Below, one piece after another: positions 17,016-24,463 of a DNA stretch of 36,457 bases. The DNA comes from a virus, in IMG/VR virus record IMGVR_UViG_3300042554_000903, positions 1 through 36,457 of that record; one strand, given 5' to 3'. The notes under the pieces are model-generated. The model was given only the letters and a program-made list of their open reading frames with translations, was not told where the DNA came from and did no database searches. Position 1 is the stretch's first letter; each line of letters begins with the position of its first letter. The position numbers and the translations under genes were made by a program.

Positions 17016-17312
17016 TTACTTGCGCTTCTTTGTAGATCCAGTCAGCTTGGATGAAGCAACGCTACTCACAGGCTTAGCAGGTAAGCCAGGCGTCCTACTG
17101 CTAATTGGCAGCTTTGATCCACCAATTGGAAGGTTAGGTCCACTTATTGGGTACTTTGGTCCACTTATTGGGAAGTTGGGACCGCTAATTGGAAACTTTG
17201 GTCCGCTGATCGGAAGCTTGGGGCCACTAATTGGCAGACTAGCGCTACCAATATAAAGACTACTCCTGGGAGAATCTTTGATCTTTTGACCTTTTAGTGG
17301 TTTTAGTTGCAT
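17016..17312 (-). CDS. Heptapeptide-repeat protein (LPISGPK repeats), 98 aa
   Basis: The N-terminal segment (residues 1-25) is basic. About seven copies of a 7-residue unit with core PISGP follow (LPISGPK, FPISGPN, YPISGPN, LPIGGSK; about residues 26-73). A Ser/Pro/Lys tail ends TGSTKKRK. The repeats lie on a 21-bp tandem DNA array. No enzyme motif is present. Pro-Ile-Ser-Gly periodicity suggests an extended or beta-helical rod; position between scaffold and capsid clusters suggests a virion or assembly role. The opposite strand is also open because of the repeat, so coding is supported mainly by strand and operon context. Confidence 0.6.
   Translation of the reverse strand: MQLKPLKGQKIKDSPRSSLYIGSASLPISGPKLPISGPKFPISGPNFPISGPKYPISGPNLPIGGSKLPISSRTPGLPAKPVSSVASSKLTGSTKKRK
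17101..17247. repeat. Seven tandem 21-bp repeats
   Basis: Units start at 17101, 17122, 17143, 17164, 17185, 17206 and 17227. The core on the plus strand is CTAATTGG or CTTATTGG followed by a variable A/G-rich part and GGTCCA or GGACCG. The variation is mainly at codon third positions and one variable residue, which supports selection on the protein repeat. Confidence 0.9.
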
Positions 17313-17326
17313 TAGGCTGCCTCATT

Positions 17327-18088
17327 TTAGAAATTAAGATCAGACATCTCAAGCTTCGCGGCTACATCTGCACGGTACGCAGGATCATTGTCGTAGCGAG
17401 GATCGCTCATGGCACGCACGAGTTCAGCTTGACTACGGAAACCTTGAGCCTGTGAAGTTGGTGCTTTACCAGTCAGCATCTGACCGTCATAACCTTGAGC
17501 TTCTTGGAACCTAAAAGCAAGAGCATTCACAGCGAAGTAGCAGGCAAGAGGATCACCCCTTTCCATTACTGCGTCGTACATGTTGATCTCTTGCTCAGAT
17601 AGCGATTCCTGAGCCCAGGCCATCATCTGACCGTACTGCTGTTCACCACCAACAAGCCCTTGGAGGTTACTGACATCCTCAGCAGTGATGGTTTCAACTG
17701 CACCACCTTCCTCAACCTGTGAGCGATACTCCAGGTACATCTGAGCAAGGTCAGTAGGATCCATATTCTGCAGAGCCTCAAGGGTCTCTTGCGAATACTC
17801 ATCCTGTGCTTCTTGCCATAGACGTTCAAGGAAGTCAACATCAACTTCTTCGTCTTGAACCTCTTCTTCTTGTTGAGGTTCTTCTTCAGCAGTGTCAGCT
17901 TCGCGATTACCAAGCTTTCGTTGCAGCTCAATATAAGCTTGTTCTAGATCCTCAGCATCTTTGAACTTACCAGCAAGCAGTTGTTGCTGTTGTTCTTCAA
18001 GAGCTTCACCCACTTGAAGTGAGTCAAGTTCTTCTGCAGAGAATTCACCGTCTTGAGCTTCAGTCGGGTCGTACGTCAGTGTAGCCAT
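17327..18088 (-). CDS. Scaffolding protein (gp9-like)
   Basis: A 253-residue acidic, Glu/Gln-rich protein located between portal and capsid, as T7 gp9 is. The N-terminal half is very acidic (TAEEEPQQEEEVQDEEVDVD at about 70-89). The C-terminus is predicted helical with several basic residues (FRSQAELVRAMSDPRYDNDP), as in T7-type scaffolds. It would nucleate procapsid assembly and then leave the shell. Its start overlaps the upstream 75-residue ORF by 29 nt. Confidence 0.88.
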   Translation of the reverse strand: MATLTYDPTEAQDGEFSAEELDSLQVGEALEEQQQQLLAGKFKDAEDLEQAYIELQRKLGNREADTAEEEPQQEEEVQDEEVDVDFLERLWQEAQDEYSQETLEALQNMDPTDLAQMYLEYRSQVEEGGAVETITAEDVSNLQGLVGGEQQYGQMMAWAQESLSEQEINMYDAVMERGDPLACYFAVNALAFRFQEAQGYDGQMLTGKAPTSQAQGFRSQAELVRAMSDPRYDNDPAYRADVAAKLEMSDLNF

Positions 18089-18287
18089 TAGTTGTGATTA
18101 CTTTGAGATTACCAAGACCAACTCGTTCAACACGATTGGGAACACCTACTGTGGGTTTGCCGATCTTGGTGCGTGGTGCGTATTTGTTGCCGGACTCATC
18201 AAAGAGTTCACGATCCTCAGCCGATAGGGGCTGGGGCACCGGCTTGTTCTTCTGGCGCTGGGGCCGCGAGGGGACTGCCTTGTCCAT
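18060..18287 (-). CDS. Small protein overlapping portal and scaffold genes, 75 aa
   Basis: It reads MDKAVPSRPQRQKNKPVPQP onward, then LSAEDRELFDESGNKYAPRT and a Val/Gly-rich end. GGAG lies eight nt before the ATG, a plausible ribosome binding site. It overlaps the portal C-terminus by 71 bp in another frame and the scaffold start by 29 bp. The non-overlapping middle has ordinary protein composition, so I take it as real. No family is recognised; position suggests an assembly accessory factor. Confidence 0.6.
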   Translation of the reverse strand: MDKAVPSRPQRQKNKPVPQPLSAEDRELFDESGNKYAPRTKIGKPTVGVPNRVERVGLGNLKVITTNGYTDVRPD

Positions 18288-19830
18288 TGATCATCTCCAT
18301 TGCTTGTGGGTTTTTACTTGGATCCATCAGTGGAGTTTTAGCCAACTGACCAATCTGTTGAGTAAGCATCATGTCCTTCTGCATACTCATATTCTCCATC
18401 TGTTCTTGCTTCATCTCATCAACACTCTTGACTAGGTTCAGAACATCGATGCCTTGAGCAGCAGCCAGACGTTTGATCACCTCATCACTGTTGATGTATT
18501 TCGCAAGAGCTTCAGGCCCCATCGTTTGTGCAATGGTCTGAAGGAACGAACCAAGACTTTCTCTATCTTGTCCTCGACCCAATGCATTAACACCAGCAAC
18601 AATAGTAGGCTTAACAATGTCCTTTGGTAGACGTGGAATCTGTCCAGTCTTTTGGAACACATTGAGCTTACGGTTAAGATACGGAACAAGGAACTCAGTC
18701 GTCAGCAGACTGAAGAGTCCACCAAGCTGTTGTTCCAGTTCCATTTGAGTCATCCGTACTTCTTCTGCAGTAGTCCTTTCGGACTGCCTAACTGAGAGGA
18801 TGAGGAATGCTTCAGACAACCGACGTTCCAACTGCTGCATCATTTCAAATGCAGTTCGGAAGTCAGCAGTCTTACCAACCTGGATAACACCAATGTCATC
18901 AGGTCGGCCTTGAACGATTGCACCGTTGCCTGCCTGGGCCAGCGTGGCCGGTTTGGTGGTGCTTGAGGGTGACACTACGAAGACAACCTTAGCGGCTGCT
19001 GCAGAGCCTTCTACGAGTGCCTGAGAGAGTGCTTCAAGGGAGCGTAGATCTCCGATGAATTCCTCTACCCTGCCTCGTCCGTAGACTTCACCATCAACAG
19101 TATTAAATCGAAGAACAAGCCAGGGGTTCGCCTCGATGGGTGCTTTACCCATTGACCCCGGAATGATCTTGTCTTCGTATTCTTGATGCCAGACAAACCT
19201 GTTGTTGTCTCGACGGATGTGAGTGTAGATGTCGGCTTCATCATTACGTTCTGCCTCAGTACCGGCCACATCATTGGGCACAGCCATGGGAAGAACCTTC
19301 ATGAGAAGCTTCTTTGAGATGCGTTCTTTGGTGACTATTTCAAGCACATTACCGTTGCCATCTCTTTCTACAACGTAGCGATTCAAGGGGTACAGCTTAA
19401 GTTGCTTCTCTCCCATGAAGATCAACGCATTACCTGTCACCACCAGATGCTTCAGTGCTTGGTGTACAACGACACGATCACTGGAGGCAGCAATGGATTC
19501 AAGGATAGTACGTTCGATCTTTGCAAAGGAGAGATCAAGCTCAGACTTTGCTTCGGGAGGAAGCTCAGTACCCAATGCACTGTCATTTACCTGAAGCTTA
19601 AAGAAGCTGGTTTGAGGAGGCAGTAGTGCCAGCATCAACTTAGATGCCAGAGTGACTACCCCCTTTGCACCAACGCTTTGCCATGGTGTAGGTAGATGAC
19701 GTGCTCCTTTGACCCACTCCTCTTCACCACGATTGAGGTAAGGAAGGGTAAGGTCAGCAGCTTGTCTTGCTACGTTTAGAAAGTTTGAACGGTCACTTGC
19801 TAAATAGTCATACCGTGATTTGGCTGACAT
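18217..19830 (-). CDS. Portal protein (head-tail connector, gp8-like)
   Basis: A 537-residue protein, the size of T7 gp8 (536 aa). The sequence shows the T7-type pattern: RYDYLASDRSNFLNVARQAA near the N-terminus, LTLPYL with a WQSVGAKGVVTLASKLMLAL segment at about 50-70, and SVRQSERTTAEEVRMTQMEL at about 350. The C-terminus is Met/Gln- then Pro/Ala-rich, so probably flexible. It forms the dodecameric ring at the unique vertex. It begins 2 nt after the upstream Gly-rich protein gene. Confidence 0.93.
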   Translation of the reverse strand: MSAKSRYDYLASDRSNFLNVARQAADLTLPYLNRGEEEWVKGARHLPTPWQSVGAKGVVTLASKLMLALLPPQTSFFKLQVNDSALGTELPPEAKSELDLSFAKIERTILESIAASSDRVVVHQALKHLVVTGNALIFMGEKQLKLYPLNRYVVERDGNGNVLEIVTKERISKKLLMKVLPMAVPNDVAGTEAERNDEADIYTHIRRDNNRFVWHQEYEDKIIPGSMGKAPIEANPWLVLRFNTVDGEVYGRGRVEEFIGDLRSLEALSQALVEGSAAAAKVVFVVSPSSTTKPATLAQAGNGAIVQGRPDDIGVIQVGKTADFRTAFEMMQQLERRLSEAFLILSVRQSERTTAEEVRMTQMELEQQLGGLFSLLTTEFLVPYLNRKLNVFQKTGQIPRLPKDIVKPTIVAGVNALGRGQDRESLGSFLQTIAQTMGPEALAKYINSDEVIKRLAAAQGIDVLNLVKSVDEMKQEQMENMSMQKDMMLTQQIGQLAKTPLMDPSKNPQAMEMINGQGSPLAAPAPEEQAGAPAPIG

Positions 19831-19832
19831 TG

Positions 19833-20591
19833 TTATTTGTTAAGAGCATTACCGTATTGCAGTCCGCGACCAAGCAGACCAGTACCACGTCCATAAATAC
19901 CAAGTTGGCGAAGACGTGATTTAGCACGATTGAGTTTGTTGGCACCAAGAGCACCAAGTCCTCCACCAGCCATCATGCCAGGACCAGGGTCAGATGTTGA
20001 AGCGACGGGATCTGTCGTCACAGGATCTTCTGTAACAGGATCCTGTACGGTTTGATCGTTATTTACCTGATTTGGCACATAACCTACACCACCAATTGGG
20101 TTCTTGATTACCTTTTTATCTTGTTCAGGTAGTGAATACTGCTTACCAAATCCGCGAACGGTTTCACGTCCACCAGGTCGGATAGCTGTACCACCCATCA
20201 TGAACCTGCGATCCGTACCAGGAGTCACCGAGCCATAACCACTTTGAGGATTTTGGTAGCCGCCACTTGCGCGAGTTCCACGCATACCTTCTAATGCTTG
20301 ACCAATCCTCCCAGTGCCAAAGGTAGGCTTCTGGGTTAGCCCGTAGAAACCACCATAAGCAGGCCCAGCCTCCTTAATGAGCATGTTAGCGGCACCAGAA
20401 TTAAGATTAATACCTGTCCTCTCGTTAGATTTCAGGTTCTGGTTAACCGAGTCAAGCCGTTTGACAACAGTCTGCGCCGATGCACCAGTTGACTTGGTGA
20501 TGTTATTTAGTTCTTGCTTGGTGATGCCACCTACACCCGCTTGCCGAATAGCAAGCTTGACGCCTTGATTTTTTGATTCCTTCTTAGCCAT
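19833..20591 (-). CDS. Gly-rich putative virion protein upstream of portal, 252 aa
   Basis: The N-terminus is basic (MAKKESKNQGVKLAIRQAGV). Residues 20-60 could form a small helical domain. The middle is rich in Gly, Arg and Tyr, and residues ~180-200 carry a DPVTEDPVTTDPV repeat. A Met/Gly-rich hydrophobic patch and a basic Leu/Arg C-terminus (AKSRLRQLG) follow. Position just before portal resembles the T7 gene 7/7.3 region, whose products are virion or host-range factors. I do not recognise a family; a structural or tail-assembly role is inferred. Confidence 0.7.
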   Translation of the reverse strand: MAKKESKNQGVKLAIRQAGVGGITKQELNNITKSTGASAQTVVKRLDSVNQNLKSNERTGINLNSGAANMLIKEAGPAYGGFYGLTQKPTFGTGRIGQALEGMRGTRASGGYQNPQSGYGSVTPGTDRRFMMGGTAIRPGGRETVRGFGKQYSLPEQDKKVIKNPIGGVGYVPNQVNNDQTVQDPVTEDPVTTDPVASTSDPGPGMMAGGGLGALGANKLNRAKSRLRQLGIYGRGTGLLGRGLQYGNALNK

Positions 20592-20766
20592 TGTTTTCTT
20601 CAGTGAGACGATGGTTGATCCACTCGACCACTGAACGTTGGCCAGAGCGGTACATTATTAAGTTTGTCGGATCATCTGGATGTGGATTGACTGAAGGAAA
20701 GTTGTCCTCCAGTTCTTGTAAGATTGATTGAAGCTGCAAGCCTGATGTTTCCAGCAGGCTAAGCAT
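20584..20766 (-). CDS. Small hypothetical protein, 60 aa
   Basis: It reads MLSLLETSGLQLQSILQELE onward and ends NHRLTEENNG. The start at 20766 gives an 8-nt overlap with the RNR beta gene; a start at 20790 would add eight residues. The C-terminus overlaps the next gene by 8 nt. Predicted helical, acidic, with RSGQRSVVEWINHRL near the end. Function unknown. Confidence 0.65.
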   Translation of the reverse strand: MLSLLETSGLQLQSILQELEDNFPSVNPHPDDPTNLIMYRSGQRSVVEWINHRLTEENNG

Positions 20767-21472
20767 ATTGTGGGAGGTTGGGGTTTGCATGTTCAAAGAA
20801 CGCAGGCATCCGAGCACGTTGTGTTTCGATCAACCCTTCTGCTTTACCTGCATACATCAAGCTATCACTTTGATCAAGCCAGAACTGTTTGTCCAGGTAC
20901 TTGTTCTCGGATTTCTTGAGAGGTTGCATTACCCAATTAATGGTTGCCTTCCTGAGGCGATCAAGAGAAGGAGATACAGTGAGACCAAGCTCACGACATA
21001 CCAAGCTATTCGTTGCCACATGAACTTGCTCGTCACGACTAATGTCCGCACTTACTGTTCGGAGACCAGCGTCACCATTAAAGCGGAAGAAGGGGAGTAG
21101 AACGAAGAAAATTGCACGCTCGGCCACCATTGCTTTGAGGACCGTGTGATCTGGATGCGCCGTCCAAGCATCGCGGAGTCGCATTGCTTCTGCTTCAGCA
21201 ACTGGGTCAGTGCCGAGAGCTTGGGCGATGTAACCGAGAGCCAGGTCGTGGTTCTCTTCGTCTTTGATGTTGGATCGCAGTAAGTCCCGCGATAGCTCTG
21301 GAACTTCATTCTTCAATGCATCGTTAATAAAGTCGCCAACAGGAAGTTCCATGTGGCGAAGGGCGAGAGCCCGGAAGATGGTTTCCTCCGAGCCCTCAAC
21401 AAGTTGACCCGCAGTGGTTTGCACTGGTGTCCACTTACGTTTTCGATTAGATAGTTTCTGATAAGGGTTCAT
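20759..21472 (-). CDS. nrdB: Ribonucleotide reductase class I beta subunit (NrdB-like)
   Basis: A 237-residue ferritin-like protein, shorter than E. coli NrdB (376). Metal ligands are recognisable: E72 and H75 (DEENH), E118 (AERAIFF), and E148 and H151 (RDEQVH); E42 may be the remaining carboxylate. In E. coli NrdB the radical Tyr122 is four residues after the first His ligand; here that place is Leu79 (HDLAL). It should thus lack the usual tyrosyl radical. I recall such beta subunits being proposed for marine cyanopodoviruses on re-annotation of their supposed class II enzymes. The start at 21472 overlaps the alpha stop by ATGA, so the subunits are probably coupled. Confidence 0.88.
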   Translation of the reverse strand: MNPYQKLSNRKRKWTPVQTTAGQLVEGSEETIFRALALRHMELPVGDFINDALKNEVPELSRDLLRSNIKDEENHDLALGYIAQALGTDPVAEAEAMRLRDAWTAHPDHTVLKAMVAERAIFFVLLPFFRFNGDAGLRTVSADISRDEQVHVATNSLVCRELGLTVSPSLDRLRKATINWVMQPLKKSENKYLDKQFWLDQSDSLMYAGKAEGLIETQRARMPAFFEHANPNLPQYA

Positions 21473-22890
21473 TCGCCGCAATTACAATCTGGAGCTTGGT
21501 GCTGGCTAGCGCCAACAGGGTCGTCATTAAACAACTCGTCCAGGTAATCGTCGATGTCAGATTGAGACAACGCAGCGTATGCGTCTGACTTATCCTGAAC
21601 ATCTCCCATTACCTGCAAGCTATAATACAAAGAGGTTTGGGGGCTGTTCAGCCATTCCTCAATAAACCGTTCATCGTAAGTAACAACGTCGCTCCACGAA
21701 TTAAAACTATATCCGTGTAGCAGATTTGTCAGACTAAGAAGACGGACAATACCGTTAGCTACTTTGAAGTAATCATCCCAGCCAACTTCAGACGCGATCT
21801 CAACAGGACCGTAGTCAAAGCTCTGGACGCCAAATGTACCGCTATCACGATCTACTTGACGGGCAATGGGAGGAGCGATCTCAGGGGTAGTGGTGTACCC
21901 ATCGAGATCCATGTACCGGTAACTGCACGAGGCAGTAGGAGCAATGGCAAAGGCACGCACCATCTTGTTTGCCTTGGCAATCTCTGCAGCCTCACGGATA
22001 CCAGCGTGGATCTCGTGAGCCAGTACCGCAGCAGGAGTCCGTTCATGAGGTTCGTTGTTCACAATGTGCATCAACGCCTCACCAAACTCCTTGTAGCTCA
22101 CGCCTTGTTGACGGAGCAAGTTGGAAAGCCCAAGCATTCCGAGACCGACCTGGCGATCAACCTCTGGAGTGAGGTATTCACCGCTGTCTCCAACACCTGT
22201 TTTTGAGTGGAGGTGACACAGTTCGGACATTCCACGTGAAAACGCAGATCGAATGTCATCAAGTTCGCATGCCCCAAGGTTGACATGTTGCAGTAGACAG
22301 GTGCCCCGTGTTGGCAAGTACACCTCCAGGCAAACATTTCCGTAGATACGTTGTCCATGCTTATCGACTTTTGTTTTGTTGAGCCAAACGTCGCCGCGTT
22401 TGATGGCAAGAATCAGAGCTTCCTTGACTTCGTTCGTGGTAACATTCCACCAATGGTGGTTGATGTTGACGCAACGCTTAACCCAAGGCAGCTCAGAACG
22501 GGAAGCTGTGATGAACTCAAGCACATCAGGATGGTTGAGATCAAGATGACATACAACAGCTCCATTCTTATAGACCCCACCACGCCTCAGGATTTCGTTG
22601 AGGGTGGAGTAGATCTTGGCGAAGGACACAGGGCCAGATGCCACAAGACCCTTGCCATTCTCAGATCCTTTGCTACGAATCTTGGAGAGGTGTACCGCAA
22701 CGCCCGCTCCATAGCGTAGAGCATGACTAACGAATCTCCACGAAGCTTCGATTCCATTTGGTCCTTCCATTGTGTCTTCCACCACGAACACGGTGCAGCT
22801 CACAGGTAGACGAGATGTCGGATCATCAATCCAACTTTGTACACGGCCAGTACGTGCGATGAGTTCTTTTTCCACAGTAGTATTAGACAA
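21469..22890 (-). CDS. nrdA: Ribonucleotide reductase alpha subunit (NrdA-like), compact
   Basis: Catalytic alpha subunit making deoxynucleotides. Seen in order: LPVSC (reducible Cys, E. coli C225), RYGAGVAVHLSKIRSKGS, NVCLEVYLPTRGTCLLQ (N437, thiyl-radical C439, E441 and C462 equivalents), APTASCS, and a C-terminal CNCGE that fits the redox tail served by thioredoxin or glutaredoxin. No ATP-cone is present and the N-terminus is about 170-190 residues shorter than in E. coli NrdA, so allosteric activity control is probably lost. The start is uncertain: TTG at 22890 overlaps the upstream stop; GTG at 22875 is the alternative; an upstream in-frame extension to 22947 is unlikely. The beta gene follows, favouring class I. 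Confidence 0.9.
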   Translation of the reverse strand: MSNTTVEKELIARTGRVQSWIDDPTSRLPVSCTVFVVEDTMEGPNGIEASWRFVSHALRYGAGVAVHLSKIRSKGSENGKGLVASGPVSFAKIYSTLNEILRRGGVYKNGAVVCHLDLNHPDVLEFITASRSELPWVKRCVNINHHWWNVTTNEVKEALILAIKRGDVWLNKTKVDKHGQRIYGNVCLEVYLPTRGTCLLQHVNLGACELDDIRSAFSRGMSELCHLHSKTGVGDSGEYLTPEVDRQVGLGMLGLSNLLRQQGVSYKEFGEALMHIVNNEPHERTPAAVLAHEIHAGIREAAEIAKANKMVRAFAIAPTASCSYRYMDLDGYTTTPEIAPPIARQVDRDSGTFGVQSFDYGPVEIASEVGWDDYFKVANGIVRLLSLTNLLHGYSFNSWSDVVTYDERFIEEWLNSPQTSLYYSLQVMGDVQDKSDAYAALSQSDIDDYLDELFNDDPVGASQHQAPDCNCGE

Positions 22891-23263
22891 GATCAATGAG
22901 TGAAGGTTCAAAGTAGTTAGGCCCTTTGAGGATCTTTCCGTCCTCACGACGTATGGGCTTGCCGTCTTCCCCGAGCTTGCTCATGTTGCTGGCATGCACA
23001 CGGTTGAACGCCGTCTGCAGATCCCAACCAAATGCTGCAGCCATCTGATGACACACGTACACCAGATCAGCAAGTTCCTTCAACAGGTGCTCACGTGCTC
23101 GCTTATTTGTGATGTCCTTAAGCAAATCAAGATAAGCATGAGCTACCTCAAGGTGCTCCTCATCGATCAAATTCTGCTGAAGCTTCAAAGAGGAAATCGT
23201 CAGACCGAGCGGCAGCTCGTACGCTGTCCGAAACTCGTACGCTGCTGTTTCGTAGAAACTCAC
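22883..23263 (-). CDS. MazG-like nucleoside triphosphate pyrophosphohydrolase
   Basis: About 126 residues with the all-alpha NTP-PPase signature: EExxE in DEEHLEVAHAYLD, then ExxD in KELADLVYVCHQMAAAFG, and the characteristic RVHASNMSKLGEDGKPIRRE end. Such enzymes cleave NTPs or dNTPs to monophosphates and pyrophosphate; cyanophage versions are thought to adjust nucleotide pools. The start is uncertain. GTG at 23263 gives a protein beginning at the conserved FYETAAYEFR segment; TTG at 23275 is also possible. Either way the gene overlaps the DUF3310 gene by about 100 nt. The neighbouring RNR supports a nucleotide-metabolism module. Confidence 0.82.
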   Translation of the reverse strand: MSFYETAAYEFRTAYELPLGLTISSLKLQQNLIDEEHLEVAHAYLDLLKDITNKRAREHLLKELADLVYVCHQMAAAFGWDLQTAFNRVHASNMSKLGEDGKPIRREDGKILKGPNYFEPSLIDLV

Positions 23264-23441
23264 GTTCGTTTTCAAGGTAGTGGATTGCTTTGGTGAGATC
23301 GTCAATGGGGTCTGCTGTGGGTTTCTTTCCACAACGACTGATGTATTTGATTGCATTACCAAGATGGAAACTTAGTTGTTGTTCTCGGATGAAGTCTCCG
23401 ACTTTCCAACTTGATCCGTAATGCTCTGGACTAAGGGCCAT
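23160..23441 (-). CDS. DUF3310 family protein (T7 gp1.7-type)
   Basis: A 93-residue ORF whose first ~60 residues fit DUF3310: HYGSSWKVGDFIREQQLSFH, LGNAIKYISRCGKK, and DDLTKAIHYLENE. The family includes T7 gp1.7, reported to be a nucleotide kinase, so a role in nucleotide supply is plausible. The last 30 residues overlap the MazG-like gene in another frame and look less conserved. The start overlaps the upstream small ORF by 70 bp. Confidence 0.83.
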   Translation of the reverse strand: MALSPEHYGSSWKVGDFIREQQLSFHLGNAIKYISRCGKKPTADPIDDLTKAIHYLENEREFLRNSSVRVSDSVRAAARSDDFLFEASAEFDR

Positions 23442-23578
23442 TGCTTTACTAGGTTTGATACGGTATTAGAGAGAACAAAGTTTTGATGTTGCAATGCAAG
23501 GAAGACAGTGATGATGTCCTCCTTCTTTGCATCAGGCAGCAGATCCTGCAGCCGTCTCATCTTGAACTGTTGTTCCAT
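23372..23578 (-). CDS. Small hypothetical protein, 68 aa
   Basis: It reads MEQQFKMRRLQDLLPDAKKE onward and ends SETSSENNN. The start at 23578 is preferred because GGAG lies six nt upstream; longer in-frame versions reach further into the exonuclease gene. Predicted helical, with a Ser/Asn acidic tail. It overlaps the exonuclease C-terminus (47 bp) and the DUF3310 start (70 bp). Function unknown. Confidence 0.68.
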   Translation of the reverse strand: MEQQFKMRRLQDLLPDAKKEDIITVFLALQHQNFVLSNTVSNLVKQWPLVQSITDQVGKSETSSENNN

Positions 23579-24326
23579 CGTCATCTCCAGAACGGGAGGT
23601 GGGGGTCCAAAGGATTGGCTCATTGGTGTCGAAGTTGTAGTCGGTGTACTGGAGTATCCGCGCGAGACGTGCATTAAGAAGAGCATCATCTTCGGTCATT
23701 CCTCGTTCTTCAAAGGTTTGGACTACTGTTTCCCAACAGCACCCGTGTTTATCCAGTAGTGCATCAGCACGTTTGATGCCAATCCCAGGAGCACCTGCGT
23801 AACCATCCGTCTGGTCACCACTCATGGTTTGAATCAGATGCCAACGATCTCCTTCTTCCTTGGTGATTTCAATCACAGGATTCTTGAGATCAAACAGCAG
23901 TCCTGGTATCTGTCTCATGTCCTTATCAGGTGAGCAGATAATCAGCTCGTTCTCTGATTCAATTGGATCGGTGGCGTAGATACCAAGGGCATCGTCAGCC
24001 TCTAGGTTGTCAACGACCATGGTGACGTAGTTATCACCACACCAATTGAGTAGGCGCTTGTACCCGCAGGGCTTCTTCCTATTTCGATGACCCTTGTAAT
24101 CCGGGAAAATTTTTTTCCTGAAATTCTTTGGGCTACTGAAGAAAAGGATGAAGTCATCGAACTGACCCATGCATTCAGCAATGGACATCAGCTCCTTCTG
24201 GAACATCTCCAGCACTTCCGAGAAGCGGCTTGTGACAACGATTACATCATCGTTGAAGTCGATCTCATCTTCACAAGCAGCACAGGTTTTGTACGCGAGG
24301 AAGTCAGCGTCAATGAGCAGTGTCAT
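23532..24326 (-). CDS. 5'-3' exonuclease (T7 gp6-like, FEN/PIN fold)
   Basis: A 264-residue flap/5' exonuclease. Acidic metal sites are visible: D6 and D8 (LIDADFLAYK), NLEADDALG at about 109-117, SPDKDMRQ at about 132-139, and SGDQTDGYAGAPGIGIKRAD at about 169-188, the helix-3-turn-helix DNA-binding signature. In T7 this enzyme removes RNA primers, degrades host DNA and aids recombination. The C-terminal ~20 residues are acidic and Ala/Gly-rich. Its start overlaps the preceding small basic gene by ATGA. It sits after the polymerase as in T7 (gene 6 after gene 5). Confidence 0.93.
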   Translation of the reverse strand: MTLLIDADFLAYKTCAACEDEIDFNDDVIVVTSRFSEVLEMFQKELMSIAECMGQFDDFILFFSSPKNFRKKIFPDYKGHRNRKKPCGYKRLLNWCGDNYVTMVVDNLEADDALGIYATDPIESENELIICSPDKDMRQIPGLLFDLKNPVIEITKEEGDRWHLIQTMSGDQTDGYAGAPGIGIKRADALLDKHGCCWETVVQTFEERGMTEDDALLNARLARILQYTDYNFDTNEPILWTPTSRSGDDDGTTVQDETAAGSAA

Positions 24327-24463
24327 TTACCTTGCCCTCGACGTAGCTTCTTAGTGCCCTTGGGGAGTGATCGTGTTCCGTTGCCTTGACGTGTGTGCTT
24401 GAACTTGGCACGTGATTCAAATTGTTTCTTGGCTAGGTTTGTTTTGGATTTGGTTGGTGGCAT
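24323..24463 (-). CDS. Small very basic protein, 46 aa
   Basis: It reads MPPTKSKTNLAKKQFESRAK onward and ends KKLRRGQGK. About one third of residues are Lys or Arg, suggesting nucleic-acid binding. It ends with an ATGA overlap on the exonuclease gene. Its first 47 nt lie inside the 3' end of the HNH ORF in another frame, as expected if the HNH gene inserted just upstream. Small basic ORFs between polymerase and exonuclease are common in T7-like phages; function unknown. Confidence 0.72.
   Translation of the reverse strand: MPPTKSKTNLAKKQFESRAKFKHTRQGNGTRSLPKGTKKLRRGQGK

Noticed and set aside
17020-17256. Plus-strand repeat ORF with GPLIG units
   Set aside because: It is the complement of the 21-bp array; the minus-strand reading agrees with operon direction and has a coherent basic tail.
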